Notes under the pieces: model-generated
What the model saw: only the letters and a program-made list of their open reading frames with translations
Database searches by the model: none
Told to the model about the DNA's origin: nothing
Position numbers and translations under genes: made by a program
Origin: JBBRGK01 sp036741355
Lineage (GTDB): Bacteria > Chloroflexota > Dehalococcoidia > CAUJGQ01
Direction: 5' to 3'
Assembly: GCA_036741355.1 (NCBI GenBank)
Contig: DAINSK010000041.1
Location: 1 to 31,868 of the forward strand
DNA length: 31,868 bases
In this document: positions 16,531-23,873 of the stretch, piece after piece
How positions within the stretch are numbered: the first letter of the stretch is position 1
Layout of the letters: each line of letters begins with the position of its first letter

Positions 16531-17844
16531 GTGATCGAACGATATGCCCGCCCGAAAATGACCCGTATATGGTCGGAACGGAACAAGTGGGACAAGTGGC
16601 TGGCCGTCGAAAAAGCGGTGGTGCGCGCCTGGGCGGAGATCGGCGAAATCCCCGCTGAGGATGCTCGCAAGATCGAAGCTGTTACGGTCGACGAGGCCAA
16701 GATCGCCGAGTATCTCGTCGAAATGCACCACGACATGAACGCGTTTTTGCGTTCGGCGGCGGATAGCCTCGGCGACGAGAGTCGCTGGATACATCTTGGT
16801 CTTACGACTTCGGATGTCTGGGATACGGCGACCAGCTTGCAATTGGTCGAGTCTGCCGACCTAATTCTCCAGGGGCTGGCTCAGCTCGAGCGCGTTTTGG
16901 GACGTCGAGCGATCGAGTTCAAAGACACGCTGGTCATGGGCCGGACGCACGGCGTACACGCCGAGCCGATGACGTTCGGACTCAAGCTGGCCCTCTGGAC
17001 GGACGAGGTGCGTCGGAATATCACACGATTGCAACAGGCGCGCGAAGTGATCGCCGTCGGCAAGATCAGCGGTCCAGTAGGTACCCACGCTTCCGTGTCC
17101 CCGAAGGTCGAGGAGATCGCGCTGGGTAATATCGGCCTCGCCGTGGCACCGGTGAGCAACCAGGTAGTGCAACGCGATCGCCACGCCCAGTTCATCACAA
17201 CGCTGGCGATCGCCGGCGCGTCACTGGAGAAGTTTGCAACCGAGATCCGGTCGCTCCAACGCACCGAGATCCTCGAAGCCGAAGAGCCATTCGCGGCCGG
17301 GCAGACCGGCTCGAGCTCAATGCCGCACAAGCGCAATCCAGAAAAAGCCGAGCGCGTAGTCGGCCTCGCCCGCGTTCTCCGTGGCTTCGCGGTAACAGCG
17401 ATGGAGAACGTTGCGCTCTGGCACGAACGCGATATCAGCCACTCGTCGGCGGAGCGAATCATCCTTCCCGACGCCTGCGGGCTGCTCGATTACATGATTT
17501 ACCTGTTCAACGGCATCGTCGACGGACTGCTGGTGTACCCAGATCGCATGCGCGAAAACATGGAACTCACGCATGGACTGGAATTCTCGCAGCGGGTGCT
17601 GCTCACGCTGATCGAAAAGGGGTTGTCGCGACAGGAGGCGTACAAGGTCGTCCAGCGGAGCGCCATGCAGGCGTGGCAGGAGCGCCGATCGTTCCACGAC
17701 CTGCTGGCAACCAACCCGGAGGTATCCGACCGCCTGTCACGGCAAGAGCTCGACGAGATATTCGATTACGCCTATTACGTGCGCTACGTCGACTCAGCCT
17801 TCGAAAGACTGGGGTTACTCGCGGCGCGACCGGGGGACAAGTGA
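16531..17844 (+). CDS. purB: Adenylosuccinate lyase
   Basis: A 437-residue fumarase-superfamily lyase acting twice in purine synthesis: SAICAR to AICAR, and adenylosuccinate to AMP. The start is GTG 16531, giving MIERYARPKMTRIW, the typical PurB N-terminus; the frame extends further upstream into the cupin gene but that part is not PurB-like. GRTHGVHAEP at 137-146 and the signature loop SSSMPHKRNP at 261-270 are complete. A weak AGGA precedes the start. The TGA overlaps the next gene's GTG, indicating translational coupling. Confidence 0.96.
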   Translation: MIERYARPKMTRIWSERNKWDKWLAVEKAVVRAWAEIGEIPAEDARKIEAVTVDEAKIAEYLVEMHHDMNAFLRSAADSLGDESRWIHLGLTTSDVWDTATSLQLVESADLILQGLAQLERVLGRRAIEFKDTLVMGRTHGVHAEPMTFGLKLALWTDEVRRNITRLQQAREVIAVGKISGPVGTHASVSPKVEEIALGNIGLAVAPVSNQVVQRDRHAQFITTLAIAGASLEKFATEIRSLQRTEILEAEEPFAAGQTGSSSMPHKRNPEKAERVVGLARVLRGFAVTAMENVALWHERDISHSSAERIILPDACGLLDYMIYLFNGIVDGLLVYPDRMRENMELTHGLEFSQRVLLTLIEKGLSRQEAYKVVQRSAMQAWQERRSFHDLLATNPEVSDRLSRQELDEIFDYAYYVRYVDSAFERLGLLAARPGDK

Positions 17845-18653
17845 ACGCGCCGGCCTGCGCGGCGCCGCCACGCGGCGCCAAGAGCCTGCCGGACATCATC
17901 TCCTTGGCGTTCACGATCTATGTCCGAAACGCGAAGCAGTTCCTGTTGCTCGGATTGCTTGGGGCAGCGCTCTCGGTGCTGGAGTTTGCGTTGGTTCAGT
18001 GGGTCGGTACTGCTCTTGGTCTCAAGGTTCTGAGCAATACTGACAACGCGCAGACCAGCCACGTATCCGCGGGCCCCGTGTTCCTGGTGCTGAGCACGGT
18101 GATCCTGTCTACAGCACTCATCAATTTCTTGGCAGATGCGCTTGTCGTTCCGGCCGCTTTTGACGCCTTGTTGTCACGGCGGTTAGACTTTCGCGCAATT
18201 TGGATCATGTTCGCAGCGTCGCTGCAGTCCGTGCTCCTCGCCTGGATCGTCGTGGGTGTCGCGGCCACGGTCGGCATCATGCTCGTCATCGCTATCCCGC
18301 TCGTGCTGTTCTGGATGGTACGCATAAGCCTGGTCATCCAGGTCATCGTCCGCGAGGGGCTTCCGGCAATGCAGGCCCTCTCCCGCAGCTCGCAGCTTGT
18401 AAAAGGGATGTGGTGGCGAGTGTGCGGCATCCAGGTCGCAATCATCTTCCTTAGCGCCCTCCCCGGTATCGCCCTCCGCCCCTTGAGCTCGGGGATTAAC
18501 GGCTCGGCTGTCGACTACGTCATCGTCGGGTTGTCTCCGTGGCTCGCGCTGCCGTTTGCCGCAATCGCCCGCACCGTCCTTTACGCCGACGTCAAACTGC
18601 GAAAGGGCGAGCAGTTAGACACAACATCTCCGGCGTCGGGCGGGGTTCGCTGA
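17841..18653 (+). CDS. Multi-pass membrane protein, GPDPase membrane-domain-like
   Basis: A 270-residue integral membrane protein starting with GTG in a four-base GTGA overlap with purB and preceded by GGGGG. Hydrophobic segments lie at about 33-60, 77-104, 120-160 (long enough for two helices), 165-175, 196-212 and 228-250. The segment ALSRSSQLVKGMWWRV (179-194) resembles the motif of the membrane domain associated with glycerophosphodiester phosphodiesterases and related proteins of unknown function. No catalytic domain is attached. Coupling to purB and purC suggests coexpression, but no purine-related function can be inferred. An open frame extends upstream inside purB, but that part is a shadow. 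Confidence 0.75.
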   Translation: MNAPACAAPPRGAKSLPDIISLAFTIYVRNAKQFLLLGLLGAALSVLEFALVQWVGTALGLKVLSNTDNAQTSHVSAGPVFLVLSTVILSTALINFLADALVVPAAFDALLSRRLDFRAIWIMFAASLQSVLLAWIVVGVAATVGIMLVIAIPLVLFWMVRISLVIQVIVREGLPAMQALSRSSQLVKGMWWRVCGIQVAIIFLSALPGIALRPLSSGINGSAVDYVIVGLSPWLALPFAAIARTVLYADVKLRKGEQLDTTSPASGGVR

Positions 18654-18654
18654 C

Positions 18655-19560
18655 ATGACGAGCGAAACGGCCGGCGCACTGATGCAGGCAACCATACCGG
18701 GCCGGAAGCCGCTCCACCGCGGCAAAGTGCGCGATACATTCGACCTCGGCGACCGGCTGCTCATCGTCGCGACGGACCGTGTGTCAGCGTTTGACGTGGT
18801 GATGAATCAAGGCGTTCCCGGCAAAGGGAAGATCCTGACGCAGCTTTCGGCGTTCTGGTTCGATAAGATCGATTCCGTGGTGCCCACGCATTTTATACGT
18901 GTAGCGACCGGGACCCCAGAGGACGAACTGCCTTTTGACCTGCCGGCGGAGTTGACCGGGCGCTCGATGATCGTCCACAAGGCCGAACGGGTGAACGCCG
19001 AGTGCATTGTGCGCGGGTATCTGGCTGGGTCCGGTTGGTCGGAATATCAGAGCACGCGGAAGATCTGCGGTATCCGGTTGATGCCGGGACTTGAGGAGAG
19101 CCAGGAGCTCCCGGAGCCGATATTTACGCCGTCCACCAAGGAAGAAACCGGGCACGATCGCAATATCAGCTATGAAGAGTTTGCGTCCCTCGTCACGCCT
19201 GAAGCAGCAAACGTGATCCGGCTGCGCAGCCTCGCAACGTATCGATTCGCCGCGGAGTACGCGCGGAGTCGCGGTCTGATCGTCGCAGATACCAAGTTCG
19301 AGTTCGGCCGCCTGAACGGCGAGCTAATCATGATCGACGAGGTGCTCACTCCGGACTCCAGCCGATTCTGGCCGGCAGCAGGCTACCGTCTCGGCCGAAG
19401 CCAGCCTAGTTATGATAAGCAGGCTCTCCGCGACTGGCTTTCGGCCACCGGTTGGAACAAACAGCCACCGCCGCCGCAATTACCGCACGACGTGATCGAG
19501 AACACCGCGCGGCTTTATCGGGAAGCGTTCCGACAGCTTACCGGTGCTGAGCCCGTGTAA
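18655..19560 (+). CDS. purC: SAICAR synthetase
   Basis: A 301-residue ligase that joins CAIR and aspartate using ATP. The N-terminus has HRGKVRDTFDLGDRLLIVATDRVSAFD, the standard PurC signature, followed by VHKAERVNAECIVRGYLAGSGW and the C-terminal VADTKFEFG and IDEVLTPDSSRFW. It belongs to the longer form (about 300 residues) found in fungi and many bacteria rather than the roughly 240-residue E. coli type. The ATG is one base after the upstream stop. Its product is the PurB substrate, so the two consecutive steps flank the membrane gene. Confidence 0.96.
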   Translation: MTSETAGALMQATIPGRKPLHRGKVRDTFDLGDRLLIVATDRVSAFDVVMNQGVPGKGKILTQLSAFWFDKIDSVVPTHFIRVATGTPEDELPFDLPAELTGRSMIVHKAERVNAECIVRGYLAGSGWSEYQSTRKICGIRLMPGLEESQELPEPIFTPSTKEETGHDRNISYEEFASLVTPEAANVIRLRSLATYRFAAEYARSRGLIVADTKFEFGRLNGELIMIDEVLTPDSSRFWPAAGYRLGRSQPSYDKQALRDWLSATGWNKQPPPPQLPHDVIENTARLYREAFRQLTGAEPV

Positions 19561-19578
19561 CGCTGGTATGGAGCCGAC

Positions 19579-19857
19579 ATGCAATTTCTTGCGCGGGTCT
19601 ACGTAACCCTGAAGCCAACGGTCAACGATCCCCAGGGGCTAACCATTCGGGGCGCGTTGCACTCACTGGGGTATCCTGAGACGGAGTCGGTTCGCGCGGG
19701 GAAATACCTGGAGATCCGGCTCTCGGCGACCGATGAGCCCCAGGCCCAAAGTCGCGTCGAGGAGATGTGCCGAAAGTTGCTGGCTAACCCGGTGATCGAG
19801 CAGTATCGGTTTGATGTGGCCGCCGACGCGAGCACGGCGGCATCAACCCACGGATAA
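19579..19857 (+). CDS. purS: Phosphoribosylformylglycinamidine synthase subunit PurS
   Basis: A 92-residue protein matching PurS, the small subunit of the three-part FGAM synthase (PurS, PurQ, PurL). It has the N-terminal ARVYVTLKPTVNDPQG and GYPETESVRAGKYLEI, typical of the family, and a short Ala-rich tail. GGAG lies six bases before the ATG, and the gene is 18 bases after purC. PurQ and PurL usually follow directly; here the cluster ends, and the next gene is unrelated and convergent. The partner subunits must be encoded elsewhere. Confidence 0.93.
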   Translation: MQFLARVYVTLKPTVNDPQGLTIRGALHSLGYPETESVRAGKYLEIRLSATDEPQAQSRVEEMCRKLLANPVIEQYRFDVAADASTAASTHG

Positions 19858-19892
19858 GCCCGACTGCCGCACAATCGCAAGCATCAGGTCGC

Positions 19893-19957
19893 TGAACCGT
19901 TGACGGCAAGTGGGCAAGCCCTCTCGACAAGAGAATTCGTACCTTGCCATAGGTTCA
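19893..19957. repeat. Two-part inverted repeat between purS and the DUF1801 gene
   Basis: TGAACC (19893-19898) and GGCAAG (19905-19910) are mirrored by CTTGCC (19943-19948) and GGTTCA (19952-19957). A smaller hairpin, CTCT/AGAG at 19921-19933, lies in the loop. The structure sits between convergent genes and could help end transcription, but it has no U-rich tail on either strand. Confidence 0.45.
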
Positions 19958-20007
19958 ACGCGCTTTCGATTCTATCCCCTGACCAATCAACACTGTAGGC
20001 AAAGTCT

Positions 20008-20505
20008 TTAGCCGGATGCCTTTCTTTTGCCAGTGAGATTCAACTTTACGGCCGCACGGATGAGGTCCTTCAAGCCGGACTCGTCGATTCTGTCACCTTC
20101 TCGAATGTCGATGGCACGCCTTACCTTTCCGTCAAGGCTTGAGTTGAACAGGCCGGATGAGTCCTCCAGGAACGCACCTTTGAAGAACGTCATCTTGACG
20201 ACGTTCTTGTAGGCCTCGCCCGTACAGACACCACCGTTATGAGACCAGACGGGAGTCCCCCTCCATTTCCATTCCTCGACAATCTCGGGGTCCACTTGCT
20301 TGATGAGCTCGCGCACTCTCCTGAGTGTCATGCCGCGCCAATCACCAAGTTCCGTTATTCTTCCGTCAATCAAAGCAGACGCTACTTGTCCATCATGTCG
20401 GCGCTCGCCCATCGCGCGGTATGGTTCCGGCGGGGTCGCGATCTTGGCAAGCACGGCCGCCTCGGCGTCCGCCTTCTTGGCCGCCTTCTTGTCGACTACT
20501 TGCAT
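20008..20505 (-). CDS. DUF1801 (YdhG-like) domain protein
   Basis: A 165-residue soluble protein. The N-terminus (to about 25) is Lys/Ala-rich. The DUF1801 domain then includes LIKQVDPEIVEEWKW, GTPVWSHNGGVC and VKMTFFKGAFLED, the recognised core pattern. The biochemical role of this family is not known. Base composition is visibly lower in GC than the neighbours, and the 70 bases upstream are very AT-rich. It interrupts the purine/histidine layout, with structured intergenic DNA on both sides, so lateral acquisition is likely. The ATG has AAGGA eight bases upstream and a good promoter. Confidence 0.8.
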   Translation of the reverse strand: MQVVDKKAAKKADAEAAVLAKIATPPEPYRAMGERRHDGQVASALIDGRITELGDWRGMTLRRVRELIKQVDPEIVEEWKWRGTPVWSHNGGVCTGEAYKNVVKMTFFKGAFLEDSSGLFNSSLDGKVRRAIDIREGDRIDESGLKDLIRAAVKLNLTGKRKASG

Positions 20506-20549
20506 ATAGGATTCCTTTCTATTGCAATTATTAATGTTATTGTATAATC

Positions 20550-20577
20550 AGTTTACATGATATCAAGTTAAAGTCAA
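20550..20577 (-). promoter_or_regulatory. Promoter of the DUF1801 gene
   Basis: Minus-strand TTGACT (20572-20577), a 16-base spacer and TAAACT (20550-20555) lie in AT-rich DNA 45 bases before the ATG. A second, closer set (TATACA, 20541-20546) is possible but its spacing from TTGATA is only 14 bases. Confidence 0.5.
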
Positions 20578-20662
20578 TGAGGCCCACGAGAACGAGATCG
20601 ACGTGACTGGCCGCAAGTTAGCGTAAAGAATCATTGCGGCCGCCGCGTGGCTCTAACGGCGC

Positions 20663-21793
20663 TCACGGCACAAGTAACCGGAGCGAGCGCCCCACCGCAA
20701 GCAGTGCGTCGCGCACCTGATCGGTGTGACGCGGCAGACCGACGCTAATACGAACGCACGATTGCAGGGGTGGTCGGTCAAAATACCGGGTGAATACGCC
20801 CTGCTCACGCAGCCTGTCGCGAATCTGGCGCGCGTCTCCTTCCAGGACGTTGCATAGGATGAAGTTCGCCTGAGATGGAATGGGTTGTAGGAATGGAATC
20901 GCCTGCAGGATGTGGAAGAGTCTCTCCCGTTCGGACACGATCGCCCGCACGCGCTCCATCAGGACCTCGGTGTCCTCCAGCGACGCCAGCGCCCCGACTT
21001 CGGCGGCGATGTTCACGTTGTACGGCTGCTTGATGCGGAACAGGCACGCTGCCAGCTCGGGCGCCATCGCGGCGTAGCCGATCCGAAGCCCTGCCAGGCC
21101 GGCCCATTTGCTGAACGTGCGCATGACGATCAGGTTGGGACGGTCGGGAATCAGCGCGACAAAACTGCCTTCGCCCGCGAACTCGATATACGCCTCATCC
21201 ACCACGACCGGCAGTCCCAGGTCCAACAGCCCTTCGAGTTCGTCGAGGCGCAGCAGGTTTCCGGTCGGATTGTTCGGCGACGTCGCGAAGATAAGCCGCG
21301 TGCGGGCATCGATCACTTCCGCGACCGCGTTCACGTCGACGCTGAAGTCTTGCCTGCGCTTCACTTGTACTGTTTGGCCGCCGGCCACGTCCGCCTCAAA
21401 CGAGTACATTCCGAAAGTCGGTACAAGGTCAATGACCGTGTCGCCAGGTCGCAAAAAAACGGATGCCAGCAACTGGATCAATTCGTCGCTGCCCGAACCG
21501 GCCACGATGTATTCCGGTGGCACTCCCAGGTGCTTCGAAAGCGCCGCGCGCAGACGGCGCTGGTCGGGGTCCGGGTAGATGTTGTAGTCCCGGTAGCTCG
21601 AAAGCGCCTCCAACGCCCGCGGCGACGGGCCGTAGGGGTTCTCGTTCCCGTCCAGTTTCGCGATTCGCTCCGGGTCGATGCCAAGCCGCTCCGCCAGAAG
21701 GTCAACCGGCTCAACGGCTTCATAACCGGGCAAGGCGTGCACTTCCGGCCGCACCAGTCCCATCAGGTCCACCGAGCGTTCATTTGCCGGCAT
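20663..21793 (-). CDS. hisC: Histidinol-phosphate aminotransferase
   Basis: A 376-residue PLP enzyme converting imidazole-acetol phosphate and glutamate to histidinol phosphate. KLDGNENPYGPSP at 46-58 is the HisC N-terminal signature, with TSPNNPTGN at 171-179 and VVVDEAYIEF at 196-205. MRTFSKWAGLAGLRIGYA places the PLP lysine at 229. The ATG overlaps the hisD stop as TGATG. It is the last visible gene of the histidine operon. About 20 bases past the stop a hairpin (GGCCGCAA/TTGCGGCC, 20609-20641) may act as a 3' boundary but lacks a U-run. Confidence 0.96.
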   Translation of the reverse strand: MPANERSVDLMGLVRPEVHALPGYEAVEPVDLLAERLGIDPERIAKLDGNENPYGPSPRALEALSSYRDYNIYPDPDQRRLRAALSKHLGVPPEYIVAGSGSDELIQLLASVFLRPGDTVIDLVPTFGMYSFEADVAGGQTVQVKRRQDFSVDVNAVAEVIDARTRLIFATSPNNPTGNLLRLDELEGLLDLGLPVVVDEAYIEFAGEGSFVALIPDRPNLIVMRTFSKWAGLAGLRIGYAAMAPELAACLFRIKQPYNVNIAAEVGALASLEDTEVLMERVRAIVSERERLFHILQAIPFLQPIPSQANFILCNVLEGDARQIRDRLREQGVFTRYFDRPPLQSCVRISVGLPRHTDQVRDALLAVGRSLRLLVP

Positions 21794-23124
21794 CAGCGCG
21801 ACTCCAGCCGCACTTCAATGGCGCGGGCGTGGCCGCTGAGTCCTTCAGCGTGCGCGATGCGGGCTGCCGAAGGGCCCAGCGCCTCGAGGTCGGCGTCGCC
21901 CAACGCCACCACACTCGTAACTTTGAGAAAGTCTGACACAGTCAGCGGGGACGAATAGCGTGCGCTGCCGCCCGTGGGCATAACGTGGCTAGGTCCGGCG
22001 ATGTAGTCGGCCAGCGCCTCCGGCGAGGATTCGCCGACGAACAGGCCTCCGGCGTTACGGACTTTATCCACGAAGCTCCATGCGTCACGCATCAATAGGC
22101 ACATGTGTTCCGGCGCATACTCGTTGGCGAGATCGAACGCTTCGTCCAAGTCGGCAGCGATCACCGCTCCGCCGCGGTTCTCAAAGGCAGCGGCCGCGAC
22201 GGTGCCCCGAGGAATCAGTTTGACCTGACGCTCGACCTCGGCCGCCACTTTTTCAGCAAGCTCACGAGAGTTGGTAATCAGAATCGGGCTGGCGATCTCG
22301 TCGTGTTCCGCCTGAGCAATGAGGTCTGCAGCGCATAGGATCGGGTCGGCCGTGTCGTCAGCAATCACGACCGTCTCCGTCGGTCCGTAGAGCGCGTCGA
22401 TGCCGGTGACGCCGATGATCTGGCGCTTGGCGAGCGTCACGAAAATGTTGCCTGGACCGCAGATCTTATCCACGCGCGGCACCGATTCGGTGCCGTAGGC
22501 CATGGCCGCGATCGCCTGCGCCCCGCCGGTGGCGAATACTCCCGTGCAGCCCGCGATATCGGCGGCCACGAGCTTGATCGCTGGTACTTTGCCGTCGGGA
22601 CCGGACGAGCAACACACGTAGATTTCGTCGACGCCTGCCACCGATGCGGGTATGGCCGTCATCAGAAGCGATGAGGGATAGATGATCGCACTACCGGGCA
22701 TGTACACGCCGGCGCGCTTCAGGGGACGCACTATCTGCCCCAGCCCCGACTCGTGGAAGTTTCGCACAGAATGAATCAGCTGTAACTCGTGATAGGCGCG
22801 GATTCGGGACGCTGCCTCGTTCAGGGCGTTGACAAGCTCGGGGGTGATAGCTGGGTCGCCGTACGCGGCTTCAATCTCGGCGCGGGTGACACGGATGGGA
22901 CGCTCCAGAGCCCCGTCGAGCGCAACGTTGAAGCGTTGGACGGCCGTATCGCCTTCGTCGCGTACAGCGTCGACGATCCGCCTCACCGTCTCTTCCACCG
23001 AAAGACCCGGGCCGAACAGCACCCTGTCCCGGCTGCGCAGATGCTCCGGTATCTCTACTGAGACGAGGGCAGTTCGACGCAGAATTGTGCGACGCGCCTC
23101 ATCTTTGCCTGTTACTATCCGCAA
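21793..23124 (-). CDS. hisD: Histidinol dehydrogenase
   Basis: A 443-residue zinc- and NAD-dependent enzyme that oxidises histidinol to histidine in two steps. The zinc ligands expected from the family are present: Gln271 and His274 in AQAEHDE, Asp373 in LADYIAGPSH and His432 in GLSGHARA. The catalytic pair Glu339-His340 is in EYAPEHM. GPGNIFVTLAKR and GPTETVVIAD are also typical. The start is TTG, overlapping the end of the upstream phospholipase-like gene by ten bases; AAAGG lies eight bases before it and the N-terminus MRIVTG suits the family. Confidence 0.96.
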   Translation of the reverse strand: MRIVTGKDEARRTILRRTALVSVEIPEHLRSRDRVLFGPGLSVEETVRRIVDAVRDEGDTAVQRFNVALDGALERPIRVTRAEIEAAYGDPAITPELVNALNEAASRIRAYHELQLIHSVRNFHESGLGQIVRPLKRAGVYMPGSAIIYPSSLLMTAIPASVAGVDEIYVCCSSGPDGKVPAIKLVAADIAGCTGVFATGGAQAIAAMAYGTESVPRVDKICGPGNIFVTLAKRQIIGVTGIDALYGPTETVVIADDTADPILCAADLIAQAEHDEIASPILITNSRELAEKVAAEVERQVKLIPRGTVAAAAFENRGGAVIAADLDEAFDLANEYAPEHMCLLMRDAWSFVDKVRNAGGLFVGESSPEALADYIAGPSHVMPTGGSARYSSPLTVSDFLKVTSVVALGDADLEALGPSAARIAHAEGLSGHARAIEVRLESR

Positions 23125-23873
23125 CCCAGGTACCTTTCGACAATCCGCTGAGCACGCTCTTTGGACGCCTCCAAGAAGGCGTCGACTTCTGCCGTCGACA
23201 CATGCTCAATGGTGCGCTGCAGAAGATCGGGAATTGTCTTCAGGAACTCTTCGTAGGCACGCGGGTTTTCTTCCCAGTCCTGGCCGAGATGTCGCCCGCC
23301 CTGATTGCGGAAGCGGTTCCAATCTGGCGGGTGCCGCGTCTGGTCGATCGCGACCTCCAACCAGCGATTCAGCGTCGCGCTATCCAGAAAACCCACGTTC
23401 AGCGAGAGCGAACACCCGGCAAGCGCCTCTCGAATCTCGTCAACTTCGTGGCCGGCCTCGCGACGCCGCCGGTCGAGCTCGTACTGGAGCAGCCGGTCCA
23501 TCATGTTCGCGTTGAGGTCGCCACCGAGCGACGAAAGCTGGCCGAAGAACGGCCGGTACATCGAAACGATATAAGACTCGTCGAGCACGAGGTGCGTAAC
23601 ATAGCCGGAAACAAATGCGGCTGCCTGCGGATCCAGCTTGTCCGCATCGGCCAGGTGCTTGTGAGTGCGGAAAAACTCCTCGACACTGTCCTGGTGCTCC
23701 AGCGAGTCGAGATCGAAAAAATGCGTATCGCGCCGGTTGCCTCGCGTCAGGACACGAATGTCGGGCGTCGTGGCGCCGAGGTAGTAGGCGCCGCTTTCAC
23801 CATCGACGAGATCGGAGCCGAGGTCGCGGCCAATATCCCTGGCTGTGGCCATGTGCATGAAAATCGGAGGCAC
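23115..23873 (-). CDS. Zinc-dependent phospholipase C-like protein
   Basis: A 252-residue protein of the zinc-dependent phospholipase C (Zn_dep_PLPC) family. Putative metal ligands follow the family pattern: His7 in MHMA, Asp38 in YYLGATTPDIR, His51 in DTHFF, and His94/Asp98 in GYVTHLVLDES. There is no signal peptide, unlike the secreted clostridial and Bacillus enzymes, so a cytoplasmic hydrolase is more likely. GTG directly follows the hisG stop, and the 3' end overlaps hisD, so it is tightly embedded in the histidine operon. A phosphate-ester hydrolase there might supply histidinol-phosphate phosphatase activity, but this is a guess. Substrate unknown. Confidence 0.8.
   Translation of the reverse strand: MPPIFMHMATARDIGRDLGSDLVDGESGAYYLGATTPDIRVLTRGNRRDTHFFDLDSLEHQDSVEEFFRTHKHLADADKLDPQAAAFVSGYVTHLVLDESYIVSMYRPFFGQLSSLGGDLNANMMDRLLQYELDRRRREAGHEVDEIREALAGCSLSLNVGFLDSATLNRWLEVAIDQTRHPPDWNRFRNQGGRHLGQDWEENPRAYEEFLKTIPDLLQRTIEHVSTAEVDAFLEASKERAQRIVERYLGCG

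Noticed and set aside
17673..17840. Extended N-terminus for the membrane protein after purB
   Set aside because: This part lies inside purB in another frame and is Arg/Pro-rich; the GTG at 17841 with GTGA overlap is a better start.
20609..20641. Intrinsic terminator after hisC
   Set aside because: The GGCCGCAA/TTGCGGCC stem has a 17-base loop and no U-run on the minus strand, so only a weak boundary role is possible.
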